Under the pieces are notes generated by a model that searched no databases, was not told where the DNA came from, and was given only the letters and a program-made list of their open reading frames with translations. DNA of 64,000 nt from the NCBI RefSeq assembly GCF_035920345.1, contig NZ_CP109149.1, positions 4,216,001 to 4,280,000 of the forward strand. Direction: 5' to 3'. Position numbers and translations under genes: made by a program. Positions 1-12,258 of this stretch are shown in pieces. Numbering within the stretch: position 1 is the first letter of the stretch; every line of letters begins with the position of its first letter. Source of the DNA: Nocardia vinacea. Its GTDB lineage: Bacteria > Actinomycetota > Actinomycetes > Mycobacteriales > Mycobacteriaceae.

Positions 1-30
1 GCATCAGCGGTAAGAAGTTTCGGCGGTTAC

Positions 31-612
31 TCAGGTCAGGTTGCCGTCGATGCACAGGCTCGACGAGCGCCACGAGGGTCCCGGCCGGTTCGCGGCCATA
101 TCGAAGGTCCAGTCCGAAATCGGTCCGGCCGCACGCCAATACAGCCCGCCGCGGCCGTCCGCAACGGCCTCGTAGATGTCTTCGCGACCCTCGATCAGCT
201 GACTGCCGACGCAGTAGTCCATGTAGTCGGTGCCCGGCTGCTGCGCACCCGGGCTGAACTTGCCGGCGGGGTTGCCGTTGGTACCGGGGTTGTACACGGA
301 GCTGCGGCCGCGGGCGTAGCCCTCACGGGACCAGCGCGCGAAGCCGAAGAAATCGGACTGGCACCGGTATGTCCAGCCGCCCGCGGAGATGGCCACGCCC
401 TGCGGCACAGCTTCACCGGCCCACAGGCAGCGCACGCCGATATCGGCGTTGGCCGCCGGTATCTCGGTGCCGATGCCGAATCCGCCGACTCCCGCCGCGA
501 TCGCCGCAAGCAATGACAGTGCTCGGATCTTGTTGCGCCCCTTGGCATTACGTGCCTGGTCGGGACATTCCGTAGGTCTGGGTGCGCCGCGCAGTTCGCT
601 GACGTTGATCAT
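31..612 (-). CDS. Secreted hypothetical protein
   Basis: I do not recognise this family. The ATG at 612 is chosen because AAGGAG lies six bases upstream of it; an in-frame ATG 18 bases earlier would put that ribosome site inside the gene. The 193-residue product has a basic N-terminal stretch, a hydrophobic segment around residues 31-50 and a likely signal-peptidase site after Ala-Asn-Ala near residue 56. The mature part is small, rich in Gly, Trp and Tyr, and has four Cys that could form two disulfides outside the cell. It stands alone, downstream of the MerR gene on the same strand. A 26-bp palindrome (690-715) lies in its promoter region. Confidence 0.7.
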   Translation of the reverse strand: MINVSELRGAPRPTECPDQARNAKGRNKIRALSLLAAIAAGVGGFGIGTEIPAANADIGVRCLWAGEAVPQGVAISAGGWTYRCQSDFFGFARWSREGYARGRSSVYNPGTNGNPAGKFSPGAQQPGTDYMDYCVGSQLIEGREDIYEAVADGRGGLYWRAAGPISDWTFDMAANRPGPSWRSSSLCIDGNLT

Positions 613-689
613 CGACGTCTCCTTCATCATTGTCTCGCCCGCCGGCCGACGTCGATACGGGCCGACGGGAGGTGCTGTTCCCGTTGTCT

Positions 690-715
690 AATGTAACGCT
701 ATTTAACGGCACGTT
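690..715. promoter_or_regulatory. 26-bp palindromic operator, copy A
   Basis: The sequence is built as AATGTAACGCTA, TT, TAACGGCACGTT, an imperfect dyad. It ends 77 bases before the start of the secreted-protein gene. It closely matches the elements at 6259-6284, 21491-21516 and 40987-41012 and more weakly 6362-6387. Size and symmetry fit a TetR-type dimeric repressor site; the regulator is unknown. Confidence 0.6.
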
Positions 716-827
716 AGGCTAAGTATCACCACACGTGGGAACGATGACGAAGGAAAGCCTGGCCAGGGACGTGTCATAGGCGAAGATCGGCCGCAAGCCA
801 GGTAAGAAAAATGCGCGCCTTGGCGCG

Positions 828-1562
828 TCAGGCGTCGGGCAGCGCCTCGGTGAGTTCGCTGTCCTGTTCGAGATACTTTGCGATAAAGCGGTTCACCAGC
901 TCGGCGGTCGCCTGCCCCGGGCGGATCCTCGTCTCGGCCACCCGGTCGGCGAGTACCGCCGTATCCGCAGGTGTGCGCTCGGAGTGCTGATACGGCTCCC
1001 ACGCCGACCGATGGAACAGATCGACGAAGCGGCGGGCGATCCGGTCGCAATCCGCGCGCAGCCGCTCCAATTCGCCGAGCAGCGCATCGCCCGGCATGCC
1101 CGCGCCCTCCAACTGATCGAAGATGCGGATCAGCTGCGGATCGGCAATACGGTAGGTCGCGGCGTCGACCGGTTCGTACAGACCGGCCGAGACCACGCGG
1201 GCCAAACCGTGGGGCACGTCGCGATAGCGCTGCTCGAGTTCGGTCGCCGCGATCGTGTCGCCGGCTGGCGGCGCGGTGGACTGCGTCGCACCGGGCTCCA
1301 CGACACCGAGGATGTCGCCGAGATCGTCGCCGCGATCCCACGCCTCCAGCAGTTCCCTGATCCCGTTGAGCTTGATACCCCGGTCCAGCAGACGGCTGAT
1401 CGTCTGTACCCGATTGAGGTGATCCGGTCCGTAGAAACCGGTGCGGCCCTTCACCTGTGGTGGGGGCAGGATGCCGCGCTCGGCGTAAACCCGCAGGCTG
1501 CGCACGGTCGTACCAGCCTGGCGCGCCAGCTCATCGATCGTGTATTCCACGTCCCCTGCCAT
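828..1562 (-). CDS. MerR-family transcriptional regulator
   Basis: The N-terminal winged helix-turn-helix is typical of MerR proteins: YTIDELA, then TTVRSLRVYAERG and the GFYGPDHLNRVQ wing and helix, within residues 6-60. A long alpha-helical C-terminal half follows, with no obvious metal-binding Cys, so the effector is probably organic or a protein. The ATG at 1562 gives 244 residues and starts just before the HTH; a GTG at 1625 would add 21 poorly conserved residues and run through a dyad (1588-1601) that looks like the gene's own operator. Autoregulation is inferred from that dyad. The target genes are not evident. Confidence 0.85.
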   Translation of the reverse strand: MAGDVEYTIDELARQAGTTVRSLRVYAERGILPPPQVKGRTGFYGPDHLNRVQTISRLLDRGIKLNGIRELLEAWDRGDDLGDILGVVEPGATQSTAPPAGDTIAATELEQRYRDVPHGLARVVSAGLYEPVDAATYRIADPQLIRIFDQLEGAGMPGDALLGELERLRADCDRIARRFVDLFHRSAWEPYQHSERTPADTAVLADRVAETRIRPGQATAELVNRFIAKYLEQDSELTEALPDA

Positions 1563-1587
1563 ATGTCTAGGAAACCACACAGAAACA

Positions 1588-1601
1588 TTACCCACAGGTA
1601 A
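1588..1601. promoter_or_regulatory. Putative MerR autoregulatory dyad
   Basis: TTACC-CACA-GGTAA is a perfect 5-4-5 inverted repeat 25 bases upstream of the chosen MerR start, in the space where the promoter should lie. MerR proteins usually bind such dyads between the -35 and -10 elements. The assignment is inference from position. Confidence 0.45.
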
Positions 1602-1730
1602 GCATACGTCAGTGATGTCAGGCACCTATGGTCGGCGAGGTGCTGTCAACCCCCAATGACGCCCCTAACTATTCCCGCCGTTGGCAATTCGTTCCATCGA
1701 CACGGATGCGGCGGGGCTTATCCTTCGGAT

Positions 1731-2087
1731 ATGACCGAGGCGCAGGCTTCTCGAATTACCGTGACGGAACGGGAACGGGCGCTGGAACAACTGTCGCACC
1801 ATCTCGGCACCGGGCGATTGAGCCTCACCGAGTTCGACGAACGCAGCGCCGTTGCCGCGGCGGCAACCACCAAAGGACAATTGGCGGAATTATTCGCCGA
1901 CCTGCCCGGCACTACACCGGCCGCACCGCCCACGCCCACCGGCGGTAATGCGCTGCAGCGACTGCGGACGATCGCCGCGGTGATCTCGATTGTCGCGGTC
2001 GTGCTCGCGGTCGCCACCGGCAACTGGCTGTGGCTGCTGGCGGGCACCGGAACCATCGTCGCCTTCGTGGTGCAACAGCTGCGCTGA
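1731..2087 (+). CDS. DUF1707 (SHOCT-like) membrane protein
   Basis: The first 55 residues carry the DUF1707 pattern, including ITVTERERALEQLSHHLGTG, LSLTEFDERSAVA and a final LFADLP. The domain is common in actinobacteria, of unknown biochemical role, usually at the N-terminus of small membrane proteins. A Pro/Ala linker and two closely spaced hydrophobic segments near the C-terminus (IAAVISIVAVVLAVATG and LWLLAGTGTIVAFVV) suggest a membrane hairpin. The start at 1731 removes 25 residues that do not fit the family. It is divergent from the MerR gene. Confidence 0.75.
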   Translation: MTEAQASRITVTERERALEQLSHHLGTGRLSLTEFDERSAVAAAATTKGQLAELFADLPGTTPAAPPTPTGGNALQRLRTIAAVISIVAVVLAVATGNWLWLLAGTGTIVAFVVQQLR

Positions 2088-2138
2088 GTTCACCCACCCC
2101 GTCGGCTCCGCCGACTGCCGTCCCTGTAAACCGCAGGC

Positions 2139-4685
<2,547 letters not shown>

Positions 4686-4689
4686 TTAT

Positions 4690-6219
4690 TTACTCCTCGT
4701 CAGGCTTGTCGAGAACGACGACCGTGTCACTCTCGCGGCGCGGCCGCTCGGCCAGCACCGGGAACTGACCGGTGATGCCCTCACGTTCCTGCGCCACCTG
4801 CAGCACCCGCCTGCGGGCCAGGAACCAGCCGCCGACGAATGCCGGAACCACGACCACCGCCATGGCGATAACAGCACCGCGCTGCTCGATTTCGTGGCTG
4901 CATGCCATCAGCACGATCACCGCGACCAGGAACACCAGCGTGGCGTAGCTGGTGTAGGGCGCGCCGATCAGTCGGAACGACGGACGTTCGATCAGCCCCT
5001 TCTTCGACCAACGGAACAGCTGCAGCTGGCAGATCACGATCGCGCCCCAGGCCGCGATGGTGCCGAGTGCGGACATGTTCAGCACGATCTCGAATGCCTT
5101 GTCCGGCACCATCGCGTTGAGCCCGACACCGACCAGCGCGATCGCACCGGTGGCGAGGATGCCGACGTAAGGCACACCGCCGCTGGACATCCGCGAGGCG
5201 ATCTTGGGCGCACTACCGTTCATCGACATCGAGCGCAGGATGCGGCCGGTCGAGTACAGGCCGGCGTTGAGGCTGGAGAAGGCCGCGGTCAGCACCACCA
5301 GATTCATGATCGAGCCGGCACCGCCGACACCGAGCTTGGAGAAGAAGGTGACGAACGGGCTCTCACCGGACTTGAAGACGACGTAGGGCAGCAGCAGGCC
5401 GAGCAGCACCAGAGAGCCGACATAGAACAGCGCGATGCGGGCGATGACCGAATTGATGGCCCGCGGCATGATCTTTTCCGGATTCTCCGCCTCACCGGCG
5501 GCCGTGCCGATCAATTCCACTGCGGCGTAGGCGAATACGACACCCGTGGTAACAGTGACCAGCGGCAGCAACCCGGTTGGGAACAGCCCGCCGTTATCGG
5601 AGATAACGTTGAAACCTGTGGTCTCACCGTCGACCTTGAAACGGCCCGCCAGGAAGATGGTGCCGATGATCAGGAAGGCGACCAACGCGACGACCTTGAT
5701 CAGCGCGGCCCAGAACTCCAGCTCACCGAACCATTTCACCGAGATCAGGTTGATGCTGACCACGATGGCCAGCGCCACCAGCGCGATCAACCACTGCGGT
5801 ATCGCCTCGGTGGCTCCCCAGAAATGGACATAGGTGGCGATCGCGGTGATGTCTACGATGCCGGTCATGCACCAGTGGAAGAAGTACATCCACCCGACCG
5901 CGAAAGCCAGCTTCTCGCCGTAGAACTCACGCGCGTAGGAGACGAACGATCCGGAGGACGGACGATGCAGCACCAGCTCGCCCAGCGCCCGCAGGATGAA
6001 GAACACGAAGATGCCGCAGACCGCGTACACGATGAACAGTCCGGGACCGGCCGTGTGCAAACGACCACCCGCACCAAGGAACAGTCCGGTCCCGATCGCG
6101 CCACCGATCGCGATCATCTGCAGCTGGCGCGGGCGCAACGCCTTGTGATAGCCCGCATCCTCAGCATGCAGAGCGTCCGCGGGCGCCGGCACTTCCGCGG
6201 AGTGTTGAACGGTTGTCAT
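4690..6219 (-). CDS. Amino-acid permease (APC superfamily)
   Basis: This is a cytoplasmic-membrane amino-acid importer of the AAT group within the APC superfamily. [13 protein letters not shown] in the first membrane segment and ALGEL in the third are family signatures, and about twelve hydrophobic helices fill the 509 residues. [26 protein letters not shown] and the following AAGEAENP are typical of GabP/AnsP/CycA-like members, but the substrate cannot be read from the sequence. The ATG at 6219 is chosen because GAAAGG lies eight bases upstream; an in-frame GTG at 6234 overlaps that site. A 26-bp palindrome lies 39 bases upstream. The same palindrome precedes glutamate dehydrogenase, suggesting joint control of amino-acid uptake and glutamate breakdown. 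Confidence 0.9.
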   Translation of the reverse strand: MTTVQHSAEVPAPADALHAEDAGYHKALRPRQLQMIAIGGAIGTGLFLGAGGRLHTAGPGLFIVYAVCGIFVFFILRALGELVLHRPSSGSFVSYAREFYGEKLAFAVGWMYFFHWCMTGIVDITAIATYVHFWGATEAIPQWLIALVALAIVVSINLISVKWFGELEFWAALIKVVALVAFLIIGTIFLAGRFKVDGETTGFNVISDNGGLFPTGLLPLVTVTTGVVFAYAAVELIGTAAGEAENPEKIMPRAINSVIARIALFYVGSLVLLGLLLPYVVFKSGESPFVTFFSKLGVGGAGSIMNLVVLTAAFSSLNAGLYSTGRILRSMSMNGSAPKIASRMSSGGVPYVGILATGAIALVGVGLNAMVPDKAFEIVLNMSALGTIAAWGAIVICQLQLFRWSKKGLIERPSFRLIGAPYTSYATLVFLVAVIVLMACSHEIEQRGAVIAMAVVVVPAFVGGWFLARRRVLQVAQEREGITGQFPVLAERPRRESDTVVVLDKPDEE

Positions 6220-6258
6220 GGTGAGGCCTTTCACGTGACGGCGATCATATCGCTGCTT

Positions 6259-6284
6259 AATGTATCGCTATTCAACGGCACGTT
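6259..6284. promoter_or_regulatory. 26-bp palindromic operator, copy B
   Basis: AATGTATCGCTA, TT, CAACGGCACGTT. It differs from copy A at only two of 26 positions and lies 39 bases before the permease start. Confidence 0.6.
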
Positions 6285-6361
6285 CAATAGCGAGTCAAGA
6301 GTTGTAACTTCACGGAAACGAAGCGCAGCCCCGCCACCCGCCGTGACCTCGGCGTTAGTTG

Positions 6362-6387
6362 ATCGTGCCGCTGAACATCGGTACGCT
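6362..6387. promoter_or_regulatory. 26-bp palindromic operator, degenerate copy E
   Basis: The arms are CGTGCCGCT and CATCGGTACG. It shares the GTGCCG...CGGYAC core and spacing with the other copies but is more diverged. It lies 30 bases before the SPFH gene and shares the 198-base divergent intergenic region with copy B. Confidence 0.4.
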
Positions 6388-6417
6388 GGTTACGTTTACG
6401 GCTGATGGAGCGCGAGC

Positions 6418-7473
6418 ATGGCATGGTTCGAACGGGAGTTCATCGCGGTCCCCGAGGGCCGCAAGAATCAACTGGTCTACAAGTGGCCGGATGTCAACAT
6501 CCGCCGCTACAGCCGTGCCATCGTCAACGCCGACGAGATCGCCCTGTTCGTCAAGTCCGGGCAGGTCGTGGCCGCGATGGGGCCGGGGCGGCATCGGATC
6601 GATGCCGATGAGCTGCCGGTCCTCGGCGCGCTCGTGGATACGCTGACCGGCAACAACTTCTACCGCGCCGAACTGTATTTCGTCTCCACCCGCGAGTTCC
6701 CCGGCATCAAGTTCGGCGGCCGCCTGGCCGATATCGCCGATCCGGTCAGCGAACAGGTCGTTACGCTGCGGGTCTTCGGGGAATTCGCGCTGTCGGTGCG
6801 GGATCCAGCCGAACTGGTGACATCACTGGCGGGCACCACCGATCTGAGCACTCCGGCGACGGTGGAGTCCTGGAGCTCGGACCTGCTGCTGAAGTCCATG
6901 AAAGTTGCTGTTACACAGGGCATTTCCCGAGGCGACTGGCCGATGCTCGGCCTGTCCGGACAGTTGGAGCCGATCGAGGCCGCCGTGGTGCGCCAGACCA
7001 ATCTGACGCTCTACGAATACGGCCTGCGCATCCCACGCCTGGGCAACTTCGACATCACCCTGGCACCGGAAGATGCGGAGCGCATCAAGCGACTCGCCAA
7101 GGACGTCACCTACATACGCCTGGCCGGAGACTTCCAGCGTTACGCCGCAGGCGAATTGGCGCTCGGAGCGGGCCAGGGTTTCGCTCATGGCAATGGCGGT
7201 GGCGACGGATTCCTCGGCGCCGCATTGGGTTTGAATGCCATCCAGCAGCAGGCACCGAGCAATCCATGGCAGCGGCAGGCGGTTCCGGCTGTCGCACAAC
7301 CGGTTCCGCCGGTGTGCGCCGGCTGCGGGACCGACAATCCCGCGAATGCGCGATTCTGCATGAACTGCGGTGACCCATTGGCGGCCCGACCACGCCACTG
7401 CACCGAATGCGGCGCAGACCTGACCGCGGCAGCTAAGTTCTGCGGAAGTTGCGGCACCGCCGCCGCGAGCTGA
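6418..7473 (+). CDS. SPFH-domain protein with double zinc ribbon
   Basis: The N-terminal 250 residues form an SPFH/band-7 domain of the virion core/YdjI type (MAWFEREFIAVPEGRK, then SGQVVAAMGPGRHRID). The C-terminus has two zinc ribbons with paired CxxC motifs (CAGCG...CMNCG and CTECG...CGSCG). These proteins form cytoplasmic or membrane-associated scaffolds, often linked to envelope stress; no enzymatic role is known. The start has GGAG eight bases upstream. It is divergent from the permease, and a degenerate copy of the 26-bp palindrome precedes it. Confidence 0.85.
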   Translation: MAWFEREFIAVPEGRKNQLVYKWPDVNIRRYSRAIVNADEIALFVKSGQVVAAMGPGRHRIDADELPVLGALVDTLTGNNFYRAELYFVSTREFPGIKFGGRLADIADPVSEQVVTLRVFGEFALSVRDPAELVTSLAGTTDLSTPATVESWSSDLLLKSMKVAVTQGISRGDWPMLGLSGQLEPIEAAVVRQTNLTLYEYGLRIPRLGNFDITLAPEDAERIKRLAKDVTYIRLAGDFQRYAAGELALGAGQGFAHGNGGGDGFLGAALGLNAIQQQAPSNPWQRQAVPAVAQPVPPVCAGCGTDNPANARFCMNCGDPLAARPRHCTECGADLTAAAKFCGSCGTAAAS

Positions 7474-7674
7474 TCAGCTCGCATCGACTCCCGAAGCGCG
7501 TCAGCCGCAAAGTGTTCGACTGCTTGTGCGGCGTCGACAACACCGCTTGTGCCTCGATCGTTTCTGCTGCTCATCGCGGCCGTTTCGGTACGCGTGGGCG
7601 GCGGGTGTGCGTTAGATTCCTTTCGGCCGCAGAACGTTTCGGCCGGCGGTGGATCGAGAGGATCGGGGAGTCAG

Positions 7675-9666
7675 GTGGTTCTGGCCGCGGGGGATGTTTT
7701 CGCCGGATTCGTGATCGAGCAAGTCCTCGGCGCTGGTGGGATGGGTGTGGTGTACGCCGCGCGGCACCCACGCATGGATCGCCTGGTCGCGTTGAAGGTA
7801 CTCAACGACGCCCTCGCCGCCGACCCGCGCGCCCGGGCGGCGTTCGACCGCGAAGCCGCCCTGGCCGCACGCCTGGATCATCCGAACATTGTCACCGTTC
7901 ACGATCGCAGCGCACCCGGTGATCCGGTGTTGTGGCTGGCCATGCGCCACATCCGAGGCGGAGACGCGGGCACGCTGCTCACCGGGTCCCCCGGTGGGTT
8001 GGCGCCGGAATTGGTGGTGGAGTTGATCGCCGATGCCGCGGCCGCCCTGGATTACGCACACACCCACGGTGTGCTGCACCGGGATGTGAAACCGGCGAAC
8101 CTGTTGACCGAGGCCGACTTCCGGCACGGGCAGCGTGCCCTGCTCACCGATTTCGGGATCGCCCGAACCCTCGACAGCACCGTCACCCTCTCCTCGATCT
8201 CGGCCAGCATCGCCTACGCCGCCCCCGAGCGCTTCACCCGCGCGGGCGCCGACCAGCGCGCCGACATCTACTCCCTCGGCTGCACCCTGTATCACCTGCT
8301 CACCGGCCAGCCGCCGTTTCCCCGCGCCGACCAGGCCGCCGTGATCGGTGCCCACCTCAGCGAACCCCCACCAGCACCCACCCGGATACGACCCGATCTA
8401 CCCGCACGACTCGACAGCGTGATCGCGTCCGTCCTGGCCAAGAACCCCGAGGACCGCTACCAGACCTGCACCGCCCTGGCCAAGGCCACCCGACACGCCC
8501 TCACCTCGACAGCAGCCCGAACCACCCACGGGGCACCACCTTCCGCGCCGACACCCGAACCACCACAGCCCACTGCCGCCTCCCTCGAACGGACGTTCGC
8601 GGAGACCGTGGTCGAAGCTCCGACACCGCCGCCGGCAGCCTCGCCTGGCCGCCGGATCGGTCGGCGCCAACTGTTGATCGGCGCAGCGATCACCGTTCCG
8701 GTCACCGCCGCCGCAGCGGGGATCATCATCGCCCGTCGCCCCTCGACCGACGAGCCCCCCACCGTTCTCACCGTTCTCACCGGCCACACCGCGTTTGTGA
8801 ATTCGGTGGCGTTCAGTCCCGACGGCATCCTGCTGGCCACCGCCGGTGGGGACGCCACGGTGCGGGTGTGGGATACCCGCACGCATCAATCGGTCTGGCG
8901 GCTCACCGGCTACGACGGTTCGGTGAATTCGGTGGCGTTCAGTCTCGACGGCACTCTGCTGGCCACCGGCAGCTGGGACGCCACGGTGCGGGTGTGGGAT
9001 ACCCGCACGCGTCAACCAGTCGGGCAGCCCCTCACCGGCCACACCGCGTATGTGAACTCGGTGGCGTTCAGTCCCGACGGCACCCTGCTGGCCACCGCCA
9101 GCGGGGACGCCACGGTTCGGGTGTGGGATACCCGCACGCGTCAACCAGTCGGGCAGCCCCTCACCGGCCACACCGCGTATGTGAACTCGGTGGCGTTCAG
9201 TCCCGACGGCACCCTGCTGGCCACCGCCAGCGGGGACGCCTCGGTTCGGGTGTGGAGTACCCGCACTCATCAACCGGTCGGGCAGGCCCTCACCGGCCAC
9301 GACGGTTCGGTGAATCCGGTGGCCTTCAGTCCCGACGGCAGTCTGCTGGCCACCGGCGGCGGTGGGGACGCCACGGTACGGATGTGGGATACCGGCACCC
9401 ATCAACCGGTCGGGCAGCCCCTCACCGGCCACGACGCGTTTGTGAGTTCGGTGGCGTTCAGTCCCGACGGCACCCTGCTGGCCACCGCCGGTGGGGACCC
9501 CACGGTACGGGTGTGGAATACCCGCACCCATCAACCGGTCTGGCAGCCCCTCACCGGCCACGACGGTTCGGTGTCATCGGTGGCGTTCAGCCCCGACGGC
9601 ACCCTGCTCGCCACCGGCAGTCGGGACGAGACGGTGCGGTTGTGGAAGGTGACCAAGCCGCAGTAG
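7675..9666 (+). CDS. Membrane Ser/Thr kinase with seven WD40 repeats
   Basis: This is a PknB-like (Hanks-type) kinase of 663 residues. The glycine loop [11 protein letters not shown] lies near residue 20, the ATP lysine in VALKVL near 40, HRDVKPANL near 136 and DFGIA near 161, so the kinase looks active. A Pro-rich linker follows, then one membrane helix near 345 ([20 protein letters not shown]), which puts the C-terminal WD40 propeller outside the cell. There are seven repeats, each with [15 protein letters not shown] and VRVWDTRT, enough for one closed propeller. The GTG at 7675 is used because GGGGAG lies just upstream; an earlier ATG would add 42 residues of non-kinase sequence. The repeats are almost identical in DNA. 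Confidence 0.9.
   Translation: MVLAAGDVFAGFVIEQVLGAGGMGVVYAARHPRMDRLVALKVLNDALAADPRARAAFDREAALAARLDHPNIVTVHDRSAPGDPVLWLAMRHIRGGDAGTLLTGSPGGLAPELVVELIADAAAALDYAHTHGVLHRDVKPANLLTEADFRHGQRALLTDFGIARTLDSTVTLSSISASIAYAAPERFTRAGADQRADIYSLGCTLYHLLTGQPPFPRADQAAVIGAHLSEPPPAPTRIRPDLPARLDSVIASVLAKNPEDRYQTCTALAKATRHALTSTAARTTHGAPPSAPTPEPPQPTAASLERTFAETVVEAPTPPPAASPGRRIGRRQLLIGAAITVPVTAAAAGIIIARRPSTDEPPTVLTVLTGHTAFVNSVAFSPDGILLATAGGDATVRVWDTRTHQSVWRLTGYDGSVNSVAFSLDGTLLATGSWDATVRVWDTRTRQPVGQPLTGHTAYVNSVAFSPDGTLLATASGDATVRVWDTRTRQPVGQPLTGHTAYVNSVAFSPDGTLLATASGDASVRVWSTRTHQPVGQALTGHDGSVNPVAFSPDGSLLATGGGGDATVRMWDTGTHQPVGQPLTGHDAFVSSVAFSPDGTLLATAGGDPTVRVWNTRTHQPVWQPLTGHDGSVSSVAFSPDGTLLATGSRDETVRLWKVTKPQ
8776..9660 (+). 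repeat. WD40-encoding tandem repeat, seven units
   Basis: Units start at 8776, 8902, 9031, 9160, 9289, 9421 and 9550, a period of 126-132 bp (mostly 129). Units 3 and 4 are nearly identical at the nucleotide level, indicating recent duplication or ongoing conversion. The near-identity opens long spurious frames in both strands. Confidence 0.85.
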
Positions 9667-9698
9667 ATCCACCAATCCGGCTGTCAGCTCGCCATTGA

Positions 9699-10274
9699 TC
9701 AACAACGCACCGATGCCCGCCGATGTCGACAGTTGCGCCCTCCCTTGATGCGGTCCGCGGCTCCGGTGACGTTGGTGTTGTCGGCAAACGTCTTCCAGGC
9801 ATCCGCCGCGATGCCGAGCTTCGTGGCATCTCCGTTGGGAATTTTCTTGACTTGGTCCAACAGTCCGGTGATCGAGGTTTCGATTCCGGCACCGTTGGGG
9901 CCTTTGGCACTAGTCGGCAGTGCCATGCCCGAGTCGTACAGCGGTTCGGACTGGGTGGGGCGTGCCGGCTCAGCGCCGCTGGTGGCCGATCGGTTGGACT
10001 GCCACCAGTTGTAGCCGTTGGCGGCCAGCACATCTTCGAAGCGTTGCAGTGCATTGCACAGGGTCGCGGCGAGAGTGACGATGTCGCAGGCATTCCGGTC
10101 ATATGTGGTCGTCCACCCCAGGGACTTCTCGTGATCCCCGGCCATACCGCCGCAGTCATGTACCAGAGCACGCTGCAGCGGCCCCAATGCAAGCGAGATG
10201 TCGCTGGCCAACGACTGGCATTTCTTGGCGGCGTCGAAGTACATGCCGGAGTCGATGACCCAGGTGTCGCCCAT
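9699..10274 (-). pseudogene. Truncated WXG100-type polymorphic toxin
   Basis: The first 175 residues look like the trafficking part of an ESX-exported toxin: a helical WXG100-like region, then LLDQVKKIPNGDATKLGIAAD and a final TNVTGAADRIKG. In proteins of this type that last helix is normally followed by a long cytotoxic region. Here the frame ends after about 15 basic, Cys- and Arg-rich residues that look out of frame. It starts three bases after the upstream WXG100 remnant, so they were one operon. No toxin domain remains. Confidence 0.6.
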
Positions 10275-10277
10275 GGC

Positions 10278-10696
10278 TTACCCGCGCTGAAGCATCTGCT
10301 TGTCGGCTTCGGCGGCAGTGCTGTAGCGCGTGTGTGCCTTGCGGGCGGCGGCGCTCATTTCACGGACGCCCTCGGCGAACTCGCGCGCTCCCGTCATCCA
10401 CTGCTGGTGCGCATCGGAATATGCCTGGGCGGCAACGCTTTCCCAACCGGTACCGGTCAGTGTGGCGACCTTGTCATCGATGTCTTCTCCGCCATGGCGG
10501 CGAGCGCGACGATGATCTGACCGCCACCGTCGCGGATATCGCACCAGCCATCAGCGAATTCCGCCGCCAGGCCACCGGTCCAACTGCCATTGGCCACCGC
10601 ATCCACATCCGTGGCCGCGGAATCCAATGCCGTGCACAGTGTTTCGGCCAGTTCGTAGACGTACTCACCGACGTCACGAACCTGCTCGTGCACCAC
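10278..10696 (-). pseudogene. Fused remnant of two WXG100 genes
   Basis: Two reading frames each encode part of an ESAT-6-like protein. From 10696 to about 10490 one frame reads an N-terminal WXG100 half (VYELAETLCTALDSAATDVD, then GSWTGGLAAEFADGW) and stops soon after a MAEK. The other frame, from about 10500 to the TAA at 10278, reads the second half of a different WXG100 protein (DDKVATLTGTGWESVAAQAY to KQMLQRG). A deletion joining an adjacent esx pair out of frame explains this. The upstream limit is uncertain. Confidence 0.5.
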
Positions 10697-10748
10697 CGAG
10701 AGCCACTGGGCCGAAGCTGGCGTCCCCCGTCGCTCACGCTGACGAATG

Positions 10749-10960
10749 CTACCGACCTCGGATGTTGGTATCGAACGCGAGACAGCGGCCGTCCAGGGGG
10801 ATGTTCCAGTCCCGCTCGACTTCTTCGCAGTCCGGAATCGGCTGCGCGCCGGAGCCACTGGGTTGACCGGGGACTCGCTGGCGGGCCGCTTGTAGGCGGA
10901 TCAACCGGCCGGTACGGTCGAACCAACTGAACAGGGGGCGGGAGCCGGGCCGGCCCTGAT
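10749..10960 (-). pseudogene. 3' fragment of an unknown gene
   Basis: A third frame reads SWFDRTGRLIRLQA, then GSGAQPIPDCEEV and WNIPLDGRC before a TAG at 10749. The composition looks like a real protein C-terminus, but no start codon or 5' part is present. It lies directly upstream of the fused WXG100 remnant and is probably debris from the same cluster. Confidence 0.3.
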
Positions 10961-10993
10961 GCCGTCGACACCACCGGCGATCTGGAGGAACGG

Positions 10994-11566
10994 ATGATCA
11001 GCAGGGGGAAGTCGCTGCTCGGCGCTGTGTTGGGGGTTGGTGCCGTCGTTCTGCTGTCAGGGTGTGGGTCATCGACCGACGGAGATGCGAAGCCGGTCTC
11101 GACTTCCGCGAGCGCCGGGCCGTCGCTGGCTGCCGATGTTCCACACACCTATGACCCCTGTAAAGACGTTCCGCAAGACGTGCTGGATTCGGAGAAGCTG
11201 CACGGCAAGGACCCTGCCAATGGCGATGCGGACGGCGGGGTCAAATGGCGCGGTTGTGCCTGGGTTCGATCCAGCAGCTACTCGGTCAGCATTCGCGCCA
11301 CGAATCTCACGATCGATCTCATTCGCAGCCGCAACTTCCCTGAGACCACCGAGTACACGATCGACGGCAGGCGGGCGATCTCGACGCGCCAGTTCGACGG
11401 CCCGTTCATCAAAGAGGCGTGCACGGTGGACGTGGAGATGAAAGGCGGCAGTCTCGAATTCAACCTGAACAATCCGAAGTCGACCAGCACGGGAAGCCTC
11501 GACTCGTGTGACTTGGCTCGTAGTTTGGCGGAGAAGGTTGTTCCGAGTCTGCCAGCCTCCGCCTGA
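10994..11566 (+). CDS. DUF3558-type lipoprotein
   Basis: A lipoprotein signal peptide ends in the lipobox LSGC at residues 21-24, so the protein should be lipid-anchored on the outer face of the membrane. The mature part has the DUF3558 pattern: an early YDPCKDVP, a central RGCAWV, a late CTVDVEMKGG and a final Cys near LDSCDLA. This family is abundant in Nocardia and often lies beside WXG100 or ESX-substrate genes, but its job is unknown. GGAGG lies five bases before the ATG. The next gene follows by 38 bases. Confidence 0.8.
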   Translation: MISRGKSLLGAVLGVGAVVLLSGCGSSTDGDAKPVSTSASAGPSLAADVPHTYDPCKDVPQDVLDSEKLHGKDPANGDADGGVKWRGCAWVRSSSYSVSIRATNLTIDLIRSRNFPETTEYTIDGRRAISTRQFDGPFIKEACTVDVEMKGGSLEFNLNNPKSTSTGSLDSCDLARSLAEKVVPSLPASA

Positions 11567-11604
11567 CCACCGCCGCCGCACGGACCGAACTGGGAGGGAT
11601 CGAC

Positions 11605-12075
11605 ATGGCCGACGACACGACTTCAGCGAGCCCGTTGACGAATCTGATCACCGAGGCCCGTGAGGGCCGGTTGACGATTCGGATGGATCTCGAGAAGTTC
11701 GTCTATATCGACCGCGACTGCGAATACTTCAAGGACGTGATTCTGAAGATCCAGCGAACCATGACCGAGACCTCACAGCAGGATAAGTGGGGCCTGGGTG
11801 AGGGTTTCCCCACGCAGGGCGACCGAGACCTGATCTCCGCCAAGACGATGGTCACGCGGTGGCGAGAAAAATCCCGAGGCTCGGAGAACAGCGTCTACGC
11901 GGTGATGGAGTCGCACTACAAAGTTATCGAAGACTTCCAGACCCTCTTCCGCACCGTCCGCGAACGCATCACCGGCGTCGACACCGAGCAGGCGGCGAAA
12001 TACCAAGACCTGGTAGCGAATCTGCCGCAGCAAGCACCCGCGCAAGCCAAGATCTTCTCCTGGCCAGGACTATAG
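11605..12075 (+). CDS. Helical protein paired with the DUF3558 lipoprotein
   Basis: I do not recognise a named family. The 156 residues are soluble and mostly helical, with no signal peptide or membrane segment. Placement just after a DUF3558 lipoprotein and its size suggest an ESX-type helical-bundle substrate or partner, but there is no WXG motif. It has a strong GGGAGGG ribosome site seven bases before the ATG. Transcription converges on the DUF397 gene, with a shared hairpin at 12194-12232. Confidence 0.65.
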   Translation: MADDTTSASPLTNLITEAREGRLTIRMDLEKFVYIDRDCEYFKDVILKIQRTMTETSQQDKWGLGEGFPTQGDRDLISAKTMVTRWREKSRGSENSVYAVMESHYKVIEDFQTLFRTVRERITGVDTEQAAKYQDLVANLPQQAPAQAKIFSWPGL

Positions 12076-12193
12076 AATTCCGCGCTCGCGCACACCTTCG
12101 CCACAGGGCACACATCGACGCTCCGCATGACACGCCGGTCTGAAATCAGAAGCTCTGTGCGAGATTGGTTTTCGACCGAGCTGAGACGGAAGA

Positions 12194-12232
12194 CGGCCCC
12201 ATCACGACATCAAAGTCGTCGTGATGGGGCCG
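12194..12232. terminator. Bidirectional hairpin terminator
   Basis: A perfect 15-bp stem (CGGCCCCATCACGAC and its complement) with a 9-base loop lies between two convergent genes, 27 bases past the DUF397 stop. Confidence 0.8.
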
Positions 12233-12258
12233 CCATGGTGCTCGGAGATACGTCAGGC

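Noticed and set aside
9001..9260. Possible CRISPR-like repeat
   Set aside because: The repeats are 129-bp coding units of a WD40 domain without spacers.
7932..9698. Long frames in other phases over the WD40 repeats
   Set aside because: They arise because near-identical repeats of a multiple of three keep every phase open; only the kinase frame has motifs.
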